DNA from: Chitinophagaceae bacterium
GTDB lineage: Bacteria; Bacteroidota; Bacteroidia; Chitinophagales; Chitinophagaceae
DNA: 46,228 nt
Assembly (NCBI GenBank): GCA_027486835.1
Contig: JAIXOJ010000119.1
Location: 1 to 46,228 of the forward strand
Direction of reading: 5' to 3'
A program made the position numbers and the translations under genes. The notes under the pieces were generated by a model. It had not been told where the DNA came from and ran no database searches. It was given only the letters and a program-made list of their open reading frames with translations. Below are positions 8,336 through 17,090 of this stretch, piece by piece. How positions within the stretch are numbered: the stretch's first letter is position 1; each line of letters begins with the position of its first letter.

Positions 8336-8767
8336 ATGGCAGTATCAAACGAAAAAATTACGGTTAACATCACAGTTAATGCCCCTGTAGAAACGGTATG
8401 GCAACATTTTACTGAACCTATTCACATTATGCAATGGAACGCCGCATCACCCGACTGGCATTGCCCAGCAGCTACTATCGATTTGAAAGTAGGAGGTCAA
8501 TTTAGTTTTAGGATGGAGGCGAAAGATGGAAGTTTCGGCTTTGACTTGTCTGGTGTTTATACTAAAGTTGAGGATTTCGCAACCATTGAATATACAATGG
8601 CGGACAATCGAAAGGTTTCTGTTCAATTTACAGAACAAGATGGATTGACCACCCTAACTGAAACTTTTGAGGCTGAAACAGTTAACAGTATCGAACTACA
8701 ACAAATGGGTTGGCAAGCCATTCTGAATAATTTCAAGGCCCAAGTTGAAGGTGCTTCTAATCATTAA
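8336..8767 (+). CDS. SRPBCC (AHSA1-like) domain protein
   Basis: 143 aa, a single START/Bet-v1-like fold: ITVNITVNAPVETVWQHFTEPIHIMQWN at the N terminus, then VGGQFSFRMEAKDGS, the strand FDLSGVYTKVEDFATIEY, and a long C-terminal helix (GWQAILNNFKAQVEG) that closes the hydrophobic cavity. This is the AHSA1 family of small ligand-binding or Hsp90-activator-homologous proteins. It leads a same-strand run with a VOC protein and a second SRPBCC protein, a combination often seen in small stress or DNA-binding-independent sensor clusters. Ligand unknown. Confidence 0.9.
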   Translation: MAVSNEKITVNITVNAPVETVWQHFTEPIHIMQWNAASPDWHCPAATIDLKVGGQFSFRMEAKDGSFGFDLSGVYTKVEDFATIEYTMADNRKVSVQFTEQDGLTTLTETFEAETVNSIELQQMGWQAILNNFKAQVEGASNH

Positions 8768-8853
8768 ATTGCAGTCAATTTTTTGCCACTAAAAGCCTAT
8801 TTATTTCAATAGTACTAGTATAAACATTTCTTTCAAAACATAAACATATCATT

Positions 8854-9684
8854 TTGACCCACGACATATTTCCCAGTATTTGGATGAAGGGTAACAGCTC
8901 AGAAGCCGCTCATTTTTATTGTGCAGCTTTTAGCGATTCTTCCATTATTGCACAAAACCCATTTGTTACCACATTTAAGTTAGCTGGTCAACCCTTTATG
9001 GCTTTGAATGGCGCACCTGAGTTTGGTATAAAGGCTGCCACCTCATTTTTTGTGTGGTATGAAACAGAAGAAGATACCAAAAACTTGTGGGATTTATTTC
9101 TAGTTGGTGGGGAGATACTAATGCCCATTGGAAGCTATCCTTGGAGTAATCAATATGGCTGGTTGCGAGATAAATTTGGGGTTTCTTGGCAGATTTATAC
9201 AGGTAAGAAGCAAGAACACAATCCAACAATTTGCACCTCACTCCAATTTGCAGGGATCAATTGTGGCAAAGCAGAAGCTGCCATTACTTACTATGCCCAA
9301 TTGTTTCAACCATCTAAAGTGGAGGGTATTTTACATTATTCACAAGAAGAGGGTTTTCCAACAAATTGGGTTAAACATGCCCAATTTCAATTGGGTAGCT
9401 ACACCATTATGGTTATGGACAGCCCTGACACACATGAAACCGCTTTTAGTGATTTTGTTTCTTTAGTAGTAACCTGCGATACACAGGAAGAAATAGACCA
9501 CTATTGGAATTACTTAACCAAAGATGGCCAACCTGGGCGATGTGGTTGGTTGAAAGACGCTTTTGGGCATTCTTGGCAAATTGTACCGAGTATATTAGGT
9601 AAACTGATGTCAGACCCAGAAAAATCTGCAGTCGTAGTACAGAACATGATGAAAATGAACAAATTCATTATCGCAGATTTATAA
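8854..9684 (+). CDS. Tandem VOC (PhnB/glyoxalase-like) protein
   Basis: 276 aa containing two copies of the PhnB-like / 3-demethylubiquinone methyltransferase-like VOC domain (PF06983 type). Copy 1 (about 3-122) begins IFPSIWMKGNSSEAAHFYCAAF and ends GWLRDKFGVSWQIYTG. Copy 2 (about 128-258) begins SLQFAGINCGKAEAAITYYAQLF and ends GWLKDAFGHSWQIVPSIL. The start is a TTG at 8854: no ATG lies upstream in frame, and the next ATG (8884) would remove the first beta-strand. Each copy is normally a monomer of a dimer, so this is a fused dimer. Metal-ligand residues are not clearly conserved. Confidence 0.87.
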   Translation: MTHDIFPSIWMKGNSSEAAHFYCAAFSDSSIIAQNPFVTTFKLAGQPFMALNGAPEFGIKAATSFFVWYETEEDTKNLWDLFLVGGEILMPIGSYPWSNQYGWLRDKFGVSWQIYTGKKQEHNPTICTSLQFAGINCGKAEAAITYYAQLFQPSKVEGILHYSQEEGFPTNWVKHAQFQLGSYTIMVMDSPDTHETAFSDFVSLVVTCDTQEEIDHYWNYLTKDGQPGRCGWLKDAFGHSWQIVPSILGKLMSDPEKSAVVVQNMMKMNKFIIADL

Positions 9685-9729
9685 TAACGCCCAAAGAATC
9701 AATATATACCAATAACAAATCAACTAATC

Positions 9730-10152
9730 ATGAAGAAAATTAAGTACACCATCGTCATTTCGGCAAATAGCGAACGAGTCTGGGAGGTTTTATGGTCAGA
9801 TACATATTACCGCCAATGGACAGTTCCTTTTGGGGAGGGTTCACACGCCCTAAGCAACTGGAAAGAAGGGGATGTGATTCAATTTTTGGATCCTGAAAAC
9901 AACGGCATGTACGCTATCATAGAACAAAACCAACCCTACCGTACAATGGTTTTTAGGCAGGAAGGAGAAGTTTGTAATGGGCAACTAGTTGCCCAAGATT
10001 GGGGTGGAGCCAAGGAATGTTACTTTTTACAAGAAGCGGATGGCACCACACAACTTACAGTGGAGGCAGATACCAATGAGCAATTTGAAGCTTTTTTTAG
10101 TGAGGCATTTCCAAAAGCCTTAGTATTAGTAAAAAGCTTGTCGGAGGGATAA
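9730..10152 (+). CDS. SRPBCC (AHSA1-like) domain protein
   Basis: 140 aa; IKYTIVISANSERVWEVLWSDTYYRQWT and FGEGSHALSNWKEGDVIQFLD are classic AHSA1-family N-terminal segments, followed by GMYAIIEQNQPYRTMVF and a C-terminal helix FEAFFSEAFPKALVLVKSL. It sits 45 nt after the VOC gene and ends the run with a strong terminator. Its sequence is clearly different from the SRPBCC protein at 8336, so the two are not a recent duplication. Ligand unknown. Confidence 0.88.
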   Translation: MKKIKYTIVISANSERVWEVLWSDTYYRQWTVPFGEGSHALSNWKEGDVIQFLDPENNGMYAIIEQNQPYRTMVFRQEGEVCNGQLVAQDWGGAKECYFLQEADGTTQLTVEADTNEQFEAFFSEAFPKALVLVKSLSEG

Positions 10153-10175
10153 TCAGTTTGAATTTTGAAGGAAAT

Positions 10176-10213
10176 AAAAAAGGCTAGCCAACAATTGTTG
10201 GCTAGCCTTTTTT
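10176..10213. terminator. Bidirectional terminator between SRPBCC and AAA ATPase genes
   Basis: Perfect 38-nt palindrome: GGCTAGCCAACAA (10182-10194) with its complement (10195-10207), flanked by six A and six T. It can end the rightward SRPBCC transcript and the leftward ATPase transcript. Confidence 0.93.
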
Positions 10214-10262
10214 ATTTCAATTGGTAAGCAAATAGTTACTTTACGTTATTCAGTTTACGATA

Positions 10263-11642
10263 TTATTCCCTCTCGGAATTATCAGAAAGATAGTTTAACA
10301 CATCATCGTACAATCCACTTTTGTTAGCGTAAACGGCATAATTTTTAGCTGTTTCAAACCATTCCGCAGTGGTGGCTTTGTGTTGCTTGGCTGCTTTCAA
10401 TAAATCAGTAGTGGTGATTGGTACAATACTTCCTTTCAACAGGGAATCTTCCAATTTATAATCTGTAGCCAGCTCAACTATTGCTTTTAAATCGGCACCT
10501 GAAAAGCCGGAGGTGATAGCAGCTATAGCCGCAATATCAATGGTTTCGGTGGGTTTATCCTTGAGGTGTTGCGCTAATATTGCAGCCCTACCATCCAATT
10601 CTGGAGGTGCAACAAAAATGACTCTATCAAAGCGACCTGGTCTGCGGAATGCACTGTCCACAGCCCATGGTGCATTAGTAGCAGCGAGTACTAATACACC
10701 TTCGTTATTGTGCTCCACACCATCCATTTCAGCCAAAAACTGATTGATAATATGCCGTACACCTGAACCCTTCATATCACTTCTTTTTGCGCCGATAGCA
10801 TCCACTTCATCAATAAACAGTACACAAGGGGCATTTTCACGTGCTTGAACAAACATTTCATGTAGGTTTTTTTCGCTGTTACCCATCCACATGTCTAAAA
10901 TATCGTGCAAACCGATATTGATGAATTTGGCATCAATTTCTCCTGCGGTAGCTTTGGCCAAATAGGTTTTTCCACAACCAGGAGGGCCATATAACAAAAT
11001 TCCACCGCCGCTTTTTTTACCAAACGCTTTGTACAAATCAGGGTTTTTGATGGGTTGAATTATTTTTAGGGCAATTTCTTTTTTCACCTGATCCATTCCA
11101 CCTACATCCTCAAATTTTAGGTTGGGTTTCTCCATGAAAAAATCAAAGCCTTCAAAATCGTCAAATTCATCTTGACCATTGAAGTCATCCTCGTCATCTT
11201 CATCGAAATCGTCATTGTCCTTTGAGCGAAGTTTATTACCTGTATTAGAGAGTCGCAAGACCTTATCTATTTCTTCATCCTTAAAATTCGGTTTTTGCTT
11301 CAATAATTTCTTATACACTTCCACCGCCTCAGCATGAGAATTTTCTTTTATTAAACACCTAACTAAAGGTAACATCTCCTCTCCCATTAGCATATTATCG
11401 TTCATCAACGCCTCATATACCATAATGGCGGCAGAATATTTCTTCTGTTTGTAATAAATATTAGCCAATCCTTTTCTTGCACGCTCATTACCATAGTTGC
11501 GGTTTAATACCTCTTGATATTGAATTGTGGCTTCGTCCAATAAAGAGCCTTTTACCATAAGTTCTGCCAAATGAAGACGCAGTGGAATATTATCTGGCGA
11601 CAATGCCAAAGCTTCAATAAGTTGATTAAATCCTTCATTCAT
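10263..11642 (-). CDS. TPR-containing AAA+ ATPase (CDC48/VAT-like single AAA domain)
   Basis: 459 aa. Residues 1-125 form three to four TPR-like helix pairs (LRLHLAELMVKGSLLDEATI, ARKGLANIYYKQKKYSAAIM, AEAVEVYKKLLKQKPNF). A strongly acidic linker (about 142-167, Asp/Glu/Phe) follows. The AAA module has FEDVGGMDQVKKEI, Walker A GPPGCGKT (219-226), Walker B VLFIDEVDAIG (E279), sensor-1 N323 and the second region of homology DSAFRRPGRFDR with arginine fingers. It is a classic-clade AAA unfoldase or remodeller with an adaptor-binding TPR front; no protease domain is fused. The partner substrate is unknown. Monocistronic, terminated by the 10176 palindrome. Confidence 0.9.
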   Translation of the reverse strand: MNEGFNQLIEALALSPDNIPLRLHLAELMVKGSLLDEATIQYQEVLNRNYGNERARKGLANIYYKQKKYSAAIMVYEALMNDNMLMGEEMLPLVRCLIKENSHAEAVEVYKKLLKQKPNFKDEEIDKVLRLSNTGNKLRSKDNDDFDEDDEDDFNGQDEFDDFEGFDFFMEKPNLKFEDVGGMDQVKKEIALKIIQPIKNPDLYKAFGKKSGGGILLYGPPGCGKTYLAKATAGEIDAKFINIGLHDILDMWMGNSEKNLHEMFVQARENAPCVLFIDEVDAIGAKRSDMKGSGVRHIINQFLAEMDGVEHNNEGVLVLAATNAPWAVDSAFRRPGRFDRVIFVAPPELDGRAAILAQHLKDKPTETIDIAAIAAITSGFSGADLKAIVELATDYKLEDSLLKGSIVPITTTDLLKAAKQHKATTAEWFETAKNYAVYANKSGLYDDVLNYLSDNSERE

Positions 11643-12330
11643 AAATTATATACATTTTACAGTTACAGTAGCATTGTTCATTCGGTTTTTCACTTGATAA
11701 TAGCTAATCCTATTTCCCTCGCAAAGCAATCAGTTCGTTTTTTTTGAGCAGTTAATTATTGAACCTCATTTTCTTTTTTCAACCTTGAGTTCAAGATAAG
11801 ATAACGTTCAAAAAAAACGAGCGTGAAGTAAATTTAATTGGGAATGAGATAAAATGCATTATTTATTTGGGAAACCACCAAAAAAAATCGACACATTAAC
11901 GACCTTGCCTTTGTTGAATCATAAAAAAGCAACCAACAAAAAGGATTTGCCCTTTTTTCTGTTTGCTTATTTTTTGACTTTGATTAATACAATAAGCCAG
12001 TAACAGCCTAGCTTGGTATGTCCCTTTTATTATCAGTTACGCAGTTATCATTTAGTGTATAGTCCCAGAACGGAATCAAAGCGTTGATAAAATTCTGATG
12101 GGATTAATGCCTTGGGAATATTAAATGCAAAAAAATAGTCGTTCTTTTATCCAATAAAAGCTAGCTATTTCCATACTGAAAAGAGGATCACTTTATATGC
12201 ATTTGCAAGAAGATTTACCCTGTAGAGACGTTCGGTGCAACTTCTCTACAGGGTAAAAAAAGTGATAAAACAACTCTATTAATTGAAATATTCGAGCATT
12301 TCCAGCAAAACCAAGTGATGCATTATCAGT
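11643..12330. other. Gene-free gap of about 690 bp with a long hairpin
   Basis: AT-rich DNA with no plausible gene on either strand. The main structure is a 15-bp perfect inverted repeat at 12214-12257 with a 14-nt loop (listed separately). Nothing else recognisable was seen. Confidence 0.6.
12214..12257. repeat. 15-bp perfect inverted repeat, possible mobile palindrome or serA terminator
   Basis: TTTACCCTGTAGAGA (12214-12228) pairs with TCTCTACAGGGTAAA (12243-12257). It lies 74 nt past the serA stop on the minus strand. There is no clean T run on the minus strand, so termination is possible but not typical; the GTAGAGACGTTC word resembles widely dispersed bacterial palindromes. Confidence 0.7.
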
Positions 12331-13584
12331 CTAATACAACATTCTTACCTTAATGGTATGTTTTACATTCCGAAGCAATTCAGCCGCTTGTGCAGACAAT
12401 TGCTTGTCCACATCTAACACAACATAACCAATGCTATCGTTGGTTTTGAGGTATTGACCTAAAATATTGATGTGGTGGTTGGCTAATTCGGTATTGATGG
12501 CACTCAACACACCAGGAACATTGTTGTGAATATGCAACAAACGATGTGCACCTTGAACTGGGGGAAGACCAATAGCTGGTACCGTATGCGAACCATTGGT
12601 AATTCCTTTTTCTAAGAATTGATACAGCTTAGCACTCACATCTTCGCCAATGTTTTCTTGCGCTTCTTCGGTGCTGCCGCCTATATGTGGGGTTAAGATT
12701 ACGTTGGACAAACCTTGTAAAGGGGTTTGAAAACTATCTCCATTTTTTTCAGGCTCCCAAGGAAATACATCAATTGCTGCACCACCTAAGCGGTTTTCTT
12801 TTAGGGCGGTGGCTAATGCTTCTATATCCACCACTTCTCCCCTAGCGTAGTTAATCAAAATGCCTCCTGGCTTAAAGGCTGCTAGAATTTCCTCGTTAAT
12901 GAGGTTTTTAGTTTGTTGGGTTTCAGGCACATGCAGTGATACTATATCTGCGAGACCCACTAATTCTTTTAAATTCTTTGCAGGTGTGGCATTACCCAAG
13001 GGCAATTTAGTTTCGGTGTCATAAAACATCACTTTCATTCCCAAACTTTCCGCAATTACACTAACCTGAGAACCAATGTTGCCATAACCCACTAGACCAA
13101 TTGTCTTGCCCCTAAGCTCATAACTTCCCTTGGCTTCTTTCATCCAAATACCCTCATGGGCGGCTTTGTTTTTATCAGGTATGCGCCTGATGAGCATAAT
13201 AGAAAGCCCGATAACTAGCTCAGCCACGCTGCGTGTATTGCTATAAGGCGCATTAAATACAGAAACACCTAAGCGGGTTGCCTCAGCAAGATTTACTTGG
13301 TTTACACCTATACAAAAGCAGCCGATGGCCTGCAATTTTTTAGCTGCCGATAGTACATTGTCAGTGATTTGGGTTTTAGATCGGATGCCCAACAAATGCA
13401 CATCCTTCACTGCTTTTATTAACTCTTCTTCACTCAAAGCCCCTTTTAATTTGGTTACATTGGTATAGCCTTGGTTTATAAAATATTGTACGGCTTTGTC
13501 GCTAATGTTTTCCAGAAAAAGAATATTAATTTTCTCTTTCGGATAGCTAGTCAAAGCTTCGTTGATTGCCAAATTTTCTTCCAT
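12331..13584 (-). CDS. serA: D-3-phosphoglycerate dehydrogenase
   Basis: Catalyses 3-phosphoglycerate to 3-phosphohydroxypyruvate, the first step of serine synthesis. 417 aa from ATG 13584; an upstream TTG at 13614 is unlikely. The sequence aligns along its whole length with the E. coli-type enzyme: GCFCIGVNQVNL, FNAPYSNTRSVAELVIG, nucleotide-binding GLVGYGNIGSQ, SLHVPETQQTKNLI, the catalytic ARGEVVD and LTPHIGGSTEEAQENIG segments. The C-terminal ACT domain (LHIHNNVPGVLSAINTELANHHINI) is the serine feedback site; the short form lacks the intervening ASB domain. Upstream there is no visible leader or riboswitch. Identification is secure. Confidence 0.97.
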   Translation of the reverse strand: MEENLAINEALTSYPKEKINILFLENISDKAVQYFINQGYTNVTKLKGALSEEELIKAVKDVHLLGIRSKTQITDNVLSAAKKLQAIGCFCIGVNQVNLAEATRLGVSVFNAPYSNTRSVAELVIGLSIMLIRRIPDKNKAAHEGIWMKEAKGSYELRGKTIGLVGYGNIGSQVSVIAESLGMKVMFYDTETKLPLGNATPAKNLKELVGLADIVSLHVPETQQTKNLINEEILAAFKPGGILINYARGEVVDIEALATALKENRLGGAAIDVFPWEPEKNGDSFQTPLQGLSNVILTPHIGGSTEEAQENIGEDVSAKLYQFLEKGITNGSHTVPAIGLPPVQGAHRLLHIHNNVPGVLSAINTELANHHINILGQYLKTNDSIGYVVLDVDKQLSAQAAELLRNVKHTIKVRMLY

Positions 13585-14478
13585 AATGCGGACGAAAATA
13601 GCTGATAATTCCAAAGCAGGTTGAAATAGCGGTAAAGCGGGGGCCTAATAATTAGTCTGTTATAAGTGCATAGTGCTAAGTTTTAATTGAGTAAAGTCTA
13701 GAAAACAACTGTTGGCAGTACCTTACCAATTAGCTAATAATTTAGTCACAAATATTACTCACTTCCAAACCAATAATCTTATACATTACTATTGTATGGA
13801 ACATAATCACACCAAAATTCTTTCCCCCCATATTTTCCTACGCTGGCGCAAACATGTCATTTGTGCTCTCAAATAAGGGTATAAAACTATCGGTAAATAG
13901 GGTGCTTTTGCGGTTTTGATAAGAACCAAATATTTTTCAGCCAAAATGACAGTTTTGCTCATACTTATGCGTAAATTACCCAAAAAGCTGTCTGATTTGA
14001 CAAAATAGGCAAATTTCTTGAAAAAATAGATCTGTTTTTTGAAAAAATCGAACGATTTATTGAAGAAATTGACCAATATTTTGAAGAAATTGACCAGTTT
14101 ATTGAGGAACTCAGCCAATCTTTTGAAGAAATTGACCAATTTATTGAGAAACTCGGCCAATCTCTTGAAGAAATTGACCAATTTTTTGAGAAACTCTTCC
14201 AATCTCTTGAAGAAATTGACCAATTTATTGAGGAACTCTGCCAATCTCTTGAAGAAATTGACCAATTTATTGAAGAAAACTGGCGATTTATTGAAGAATC
14301 TTGGAGGGTGTAAATTAAAATGTTTCAATAGCTATATCAAAATAGACCTTTAATATAGCAACATGATAAAAAGGTAAAAAACACTGCTTTCAGTTTTGCA
14401 AATTGAATAATTTAAGGAAGAATCAAAATAAATTTAAAACCAAGTAACGGTTGTGACAAACACTGTTTAAACAAACAT
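13585..14478. other. Gene-poor gap of about 890 bp dominated by a 21-bp tandem repeat
   Basis: Between serA and bioA no ordinary gene is visible. 14034-14300 is a tandem array described separately. Upstream, 13946-14008 encodes a 20-codon frame (MTVLLILMRKLPKKLSDLTK) that runs into the array but in a different frame. The remainder is AT-rich and featureless. Confidence 0.6.
14034..14300. repeat. 21/42-bp imperfect tandem repeat, open in several frames
   Basis: About 12 half-units of 21 bp (TTGAAGAAATTGACCAATTTA alternating with TTGAGGAACTCAGCCAATCT-like units, so a 42-bp higher-order period). Because 21 is a multiple of 3, most frames stay open. The plus frame 13996-14313 reads as 15 uninterrupted heptads (IEEIDQF / IEELSQS pattern) ending in ENWRFIEESWRV and a TAA, but it has no ATG, GTG or TTG start. 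Minus frame 13807-14328 and plus frame 14039-14353 give FFKRLAEFLNKLVN-type and LLKKLTNLLRNSAN-type repeats. It may be a non-coding repeat, a decayed coiled-coil gene, or a frameshifted one; I do not annotate a CDS. Confidence 0.75.
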
Positions 14479-15789
14479 TTATGCACCCCTAAAATGCTCA
14501 ATAATAGTATTCAGGCATTGGTAAATGGCTAACAATTCTTGTTCAGTTGTGCAATAAGGAGGCATGATATACACCGTGTTGCCCAAAGGGCGTATGTACA
14601 CCCCTTGCTGCATGGCTAGAGAGGTGATGACACCCGCAATATTATTGAGGTATTCATCTTTTCCGTTGGTGATTTCGAAAGCCAAAATGGTACCTAACAC
14701 ACGAATATTTTTGATTGGAAGAGGCTTTTCTGGGTTACTTATACCTCGAGCAAGCTTACTAGCAAAAGCGAAATTTTGTGCACTGAGCCATGCAATTTGT
14801 GCGTTACAAGCTGGTACTATCAACAAATCTAAACTGGCTAAAGCTGCAGTACAAGCCAGCGGATTGGCCGTGAAGGAATGACCGTGAAAAAATGTTTTCA
14901 ATTTATCATCATTCACAAAAGCCTCATAAATGTGTTTTTTACAAGCTGTAACCCCTAAGGCCATCGTGCCGCCAGTAAGTCCTTTACTCAAACAAATAAT
15001 ATCGGGTTGGTGGGTCATATAGGAAGAGGCAAATAGTTTACCCGTTCTTCCAAACCCAGTCATTACTTCATCGGCAATGCAAATAATTTGTGCAGCTTGT
15101 GCGGTTGCCAAAAGCTTGTCCATATATTCTGGTGCATACATTTTAATGCCTCCCGCACCTTGAACGAGCGGCTCATAGATAAATGCCGCTATGTTAGATC
15201 CCTCCGCTTGAATTTGATGTTGCAATTCTTGAATGTTATCAGCATTTGGAGTATCGATACTGATTACTTCAAACAGTTTTTCGTGAAATGGGAGTGTAAA
15301 CACACTTCTGTCGCTTACGCTCATGGCGCCAAATGTGTCGCCGTGGTAAGCGTCTTTAAAAGCTAAAATTTTTGTTCTATTAGGACTTTGTGGGTACTTT
15401 TCTTGTTGGTTCCACCAATACTGTAGCGACATTTTTATGGCCACTTCGGTAGAGGTACTGCCGTTGTCGCTATAAAAAATCCTTGACATTCCGGATGGTA
15501 AAATCGTAAGTAGTTTTTCTGCTAATGCCACTGCTGGTTCATGTGTAAATCCGGCAAAAATTACTTGCTCTAGCGTTAGGGCTTGCTCGTACAGTTTTTG
15601 GGCAATATAGGGATGAGCATGACCATGTAAATTAACCCACCAACTGCTTATGGCATCTATGTAAACCTGATGGTTTTCATCAAAAAGTAAAGTTGCTTTT
15701 CCCTTTACAATGGGAATCACTGGTGGGCGATTTTTCTGATGGGTAAATGGATGCCAAATGACCAATTCGTCTCTTTCCTGTAATGTCAT
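14479..15789 (-). CDS. bioA: Adenosylmethionine-8-amino-7-oxononanoate aminotransferase
   Basis: PLP enzyme converting KAPA to DAPA in biotin synthesis with S-adenosylmethionine as amino donor. 436 aa, family-typical. Seen: WHPFTHQ near the N terminus, SSWWVNLHGHAHP (substrate-binding Trp pair W50-W51), YSDNGSTSTEVAIKM, AYHGDTFGAMSV, the PLP-contact D240 in IADEVMTGFGRTG, the Schiff-base Lys K269 in CLSKGLTGG, and HGHSFTANPLAC. These distinguish BioA from other class-III aminotransferases. bioB lies 22 kb away (38219) on the other strand and no bioF, bioD or bioC is near, so the pathway genes are scattered. Confidence 0.96.
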   Translation of the reverse strand: MTLQERDELVIWHPFTHQKNRPPVIPIVKGKATLLFDENHQVYIDAISSWWVNLHGHAHPYIAQKLYEQALTLEQVIFAGFTHEPAVALAEKLLTILPSGMSRIFYSDNGSTSTEVAIKMSLQYWWNQQEKYPQSPNRTKILAFKDAYHGDTFGAMSVSDRSVFTLPFHEKLFEVISIDTPNADNIQELQHQIQAEGSNIAAFIYEPLVQGAGGIKMYAPEYMDKLLATAQAAQIICIADEVMTGFGRTGKLFASSYMTHQPDIICLSKGLTGGTMALGVTACKKHIYEAFVNDDKLKTFFHGHSFTANPLACTAALASLDLLIVPACNAQIAWLSAQNFAFASKLARGISNPEKPLPIKNIRVLGTILAFEITNGKDEYLNNIAGVITSLAMQQGVYIRPLGNTVYIMPPYCTTEQELLAIYQCLNTIIEHFRGA

Positions 15790-16055
15790 TGGGCAAATGT
15801 AATGGCTGCTTATTCAGTGAGGGCTACGCTATATGGAAATGCAATGATTTTAAATGCCTGGAATAATCTGCATCCATATATCCTTAAAGTTCCTGCAAAA
15901 GACCATTATTAGATACGTTGAGTCTTTTCTAAAAAAAGCGATTTCAATGATTAGTGATACTGTTAAAACAACTCACACACATTTTAATTTTAGCCTATTG
16001 TGTATCTTATAATACCGAGAAGGCTATTTTTGGCGCGTTCAACATGTATTATCGA

Positions 16056-17024
16056 ATGAATAAAAGTGTTACCCTATTAATTGTTTGGATTTTTTTTGCA
16101 TTTCATAGCAAATCACAAGATGTAGTCATTAAAAATCTTAGAGAAGAAACCAACAAAACCGTAAAAAAAGAAAAAGACACCTCACGGTGGAATAAAAAAC
16201 ATGGGGGAATGGTCAATTTTACCTTGTCCCAAGGTTCTTTGAGCAACTGGGCAGCAGGGGGGGATAATTTTTCACTGTCCATGAGTTCTTACTTTAATTA
16301 TTTCTATTTCTATCATAGAAAAAGGGCTTCTTGGGATAATAACTTGGCTATGAACCTTGGTTTTGTACAAACAACCAGCCTAGGAGGCAGAAAAAACGAT
16401 GACCGTTTTGATTTATTAAGCAAATACGATTATAAAATGGACACCATCGGCCTTTGGTATTTGTCTAGCTTATTCAATTTTAGGTCGCAATTTTTTGATG
16501 GTTACACGTTCAAAAACAATGTTAGCTCTTTCTCATCTTCTGTGCTAGCACCTGCCTATATTTTGCTTTCGGTAGGTTTTGACTATAAACCACGCCATAA
16601 TTTCAGCTTATTCCTTTCTCCACTAACCTCAAGATGGGTTGTAGTGGCCAATAAAACACTGGCGGAAAAAGCAGCCTATGGGGTGGATACTGGTAAATTG
16701 GTGAAAACCGAGATTGGAGGATTTGCTACACTCAACTTCGCCTCCACTTTAGACAAAAACATCACGTACACTGGCAGGTTAGATCTGTTTTCCAACTACA
16801 CTAACAATCCTCAGAACATTGATTTATTTATGACCAACCAATTTTCATTTAAAATAAACAAGCATTTCAGTGCTACTTATAGCTTGGATTTAATTTACGA
16901 CGACGATGTAAGAATATTTGGCCCCGAGGGTAAATCGCCGGGATTACAAACGAAAAGCATTCTTGGAATCGGATATTTAAAGCGGCTGAACACTAAAAAA
17001 GCGGTGATTAAAGAATCAATTTAA
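16056..17024 (+). CDS. DUF3078 domain protein, probable outer-membrane barrel
   Basis: 322 aa from ATG 16056, which begins a good signal peptide (MNKSVTLLIVWIFFAFHSKSQ); an in-frame GTG at 15954 would add 34 residues and is unlikely. Motifs of DUF3078 are clear: WNKKHGGMVNFTLSQGSLSNWAAGGDNF (shown in part: SLSNWAAGGDNFSLS), then alternating beta-strands such as FNYFYFYHRKRASWDNNLAM and DDRFDLLSKYDYKM, and the GIGYLKRL terminal strand. The family is Bacteroidota-specific, exported, function unknown. No partner gene adjoins it. Confidence 0.88.
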   Translation: MNKSVTLLIVWIFFAFHSKSQDVVIKNLREETNKTVKKEKDTSRWNKKHGGMVNFTLSQGSLSNWAAGGDNFSLSMSSYFNYFYFYHRKRASWDNNLAMNLGFVQTTSLGGRKNDDRFDLLSKYDYKMDTIGLWYLSSLFNFRSQFFDGYTFKNNVSSFSSSVLAPAYILLSVGFDYKPRHNFSLFLSPLTSRWVVVANKTLAEKAAYGVDTGKLVKTEIGGFATLNFASTLDKNITYTGRLDLFSNYTNNPQNIDLFMTNQFSFKINKHFSATYSLDLIYDDDVRIFGPEGKSPGLQTKSILGIGYLKRLNTKKAVIKESI

Positions 17025-17090
17025 GCAGAATGCAAGTGGTTAGTGTGAATATGTATATAACTTAAAGCCACAATAATTCGTTTTAATCAA

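Noticed and set aside
13807-14328. Minus-strand frame rich in FFKRLAEFLNKLVN repeats
   Set aside because: It is one of several open frames created by the 21-bp period; its upstream part has no family resemblance and the plus frame has equally strong periodicity. Treated as repeat DNA.
14039-14353. Plus-strand frame with LLKKLTNLLRNSAN repeats
   Set aside because: Another frame of the same array; no start context and no non-repeat domain.
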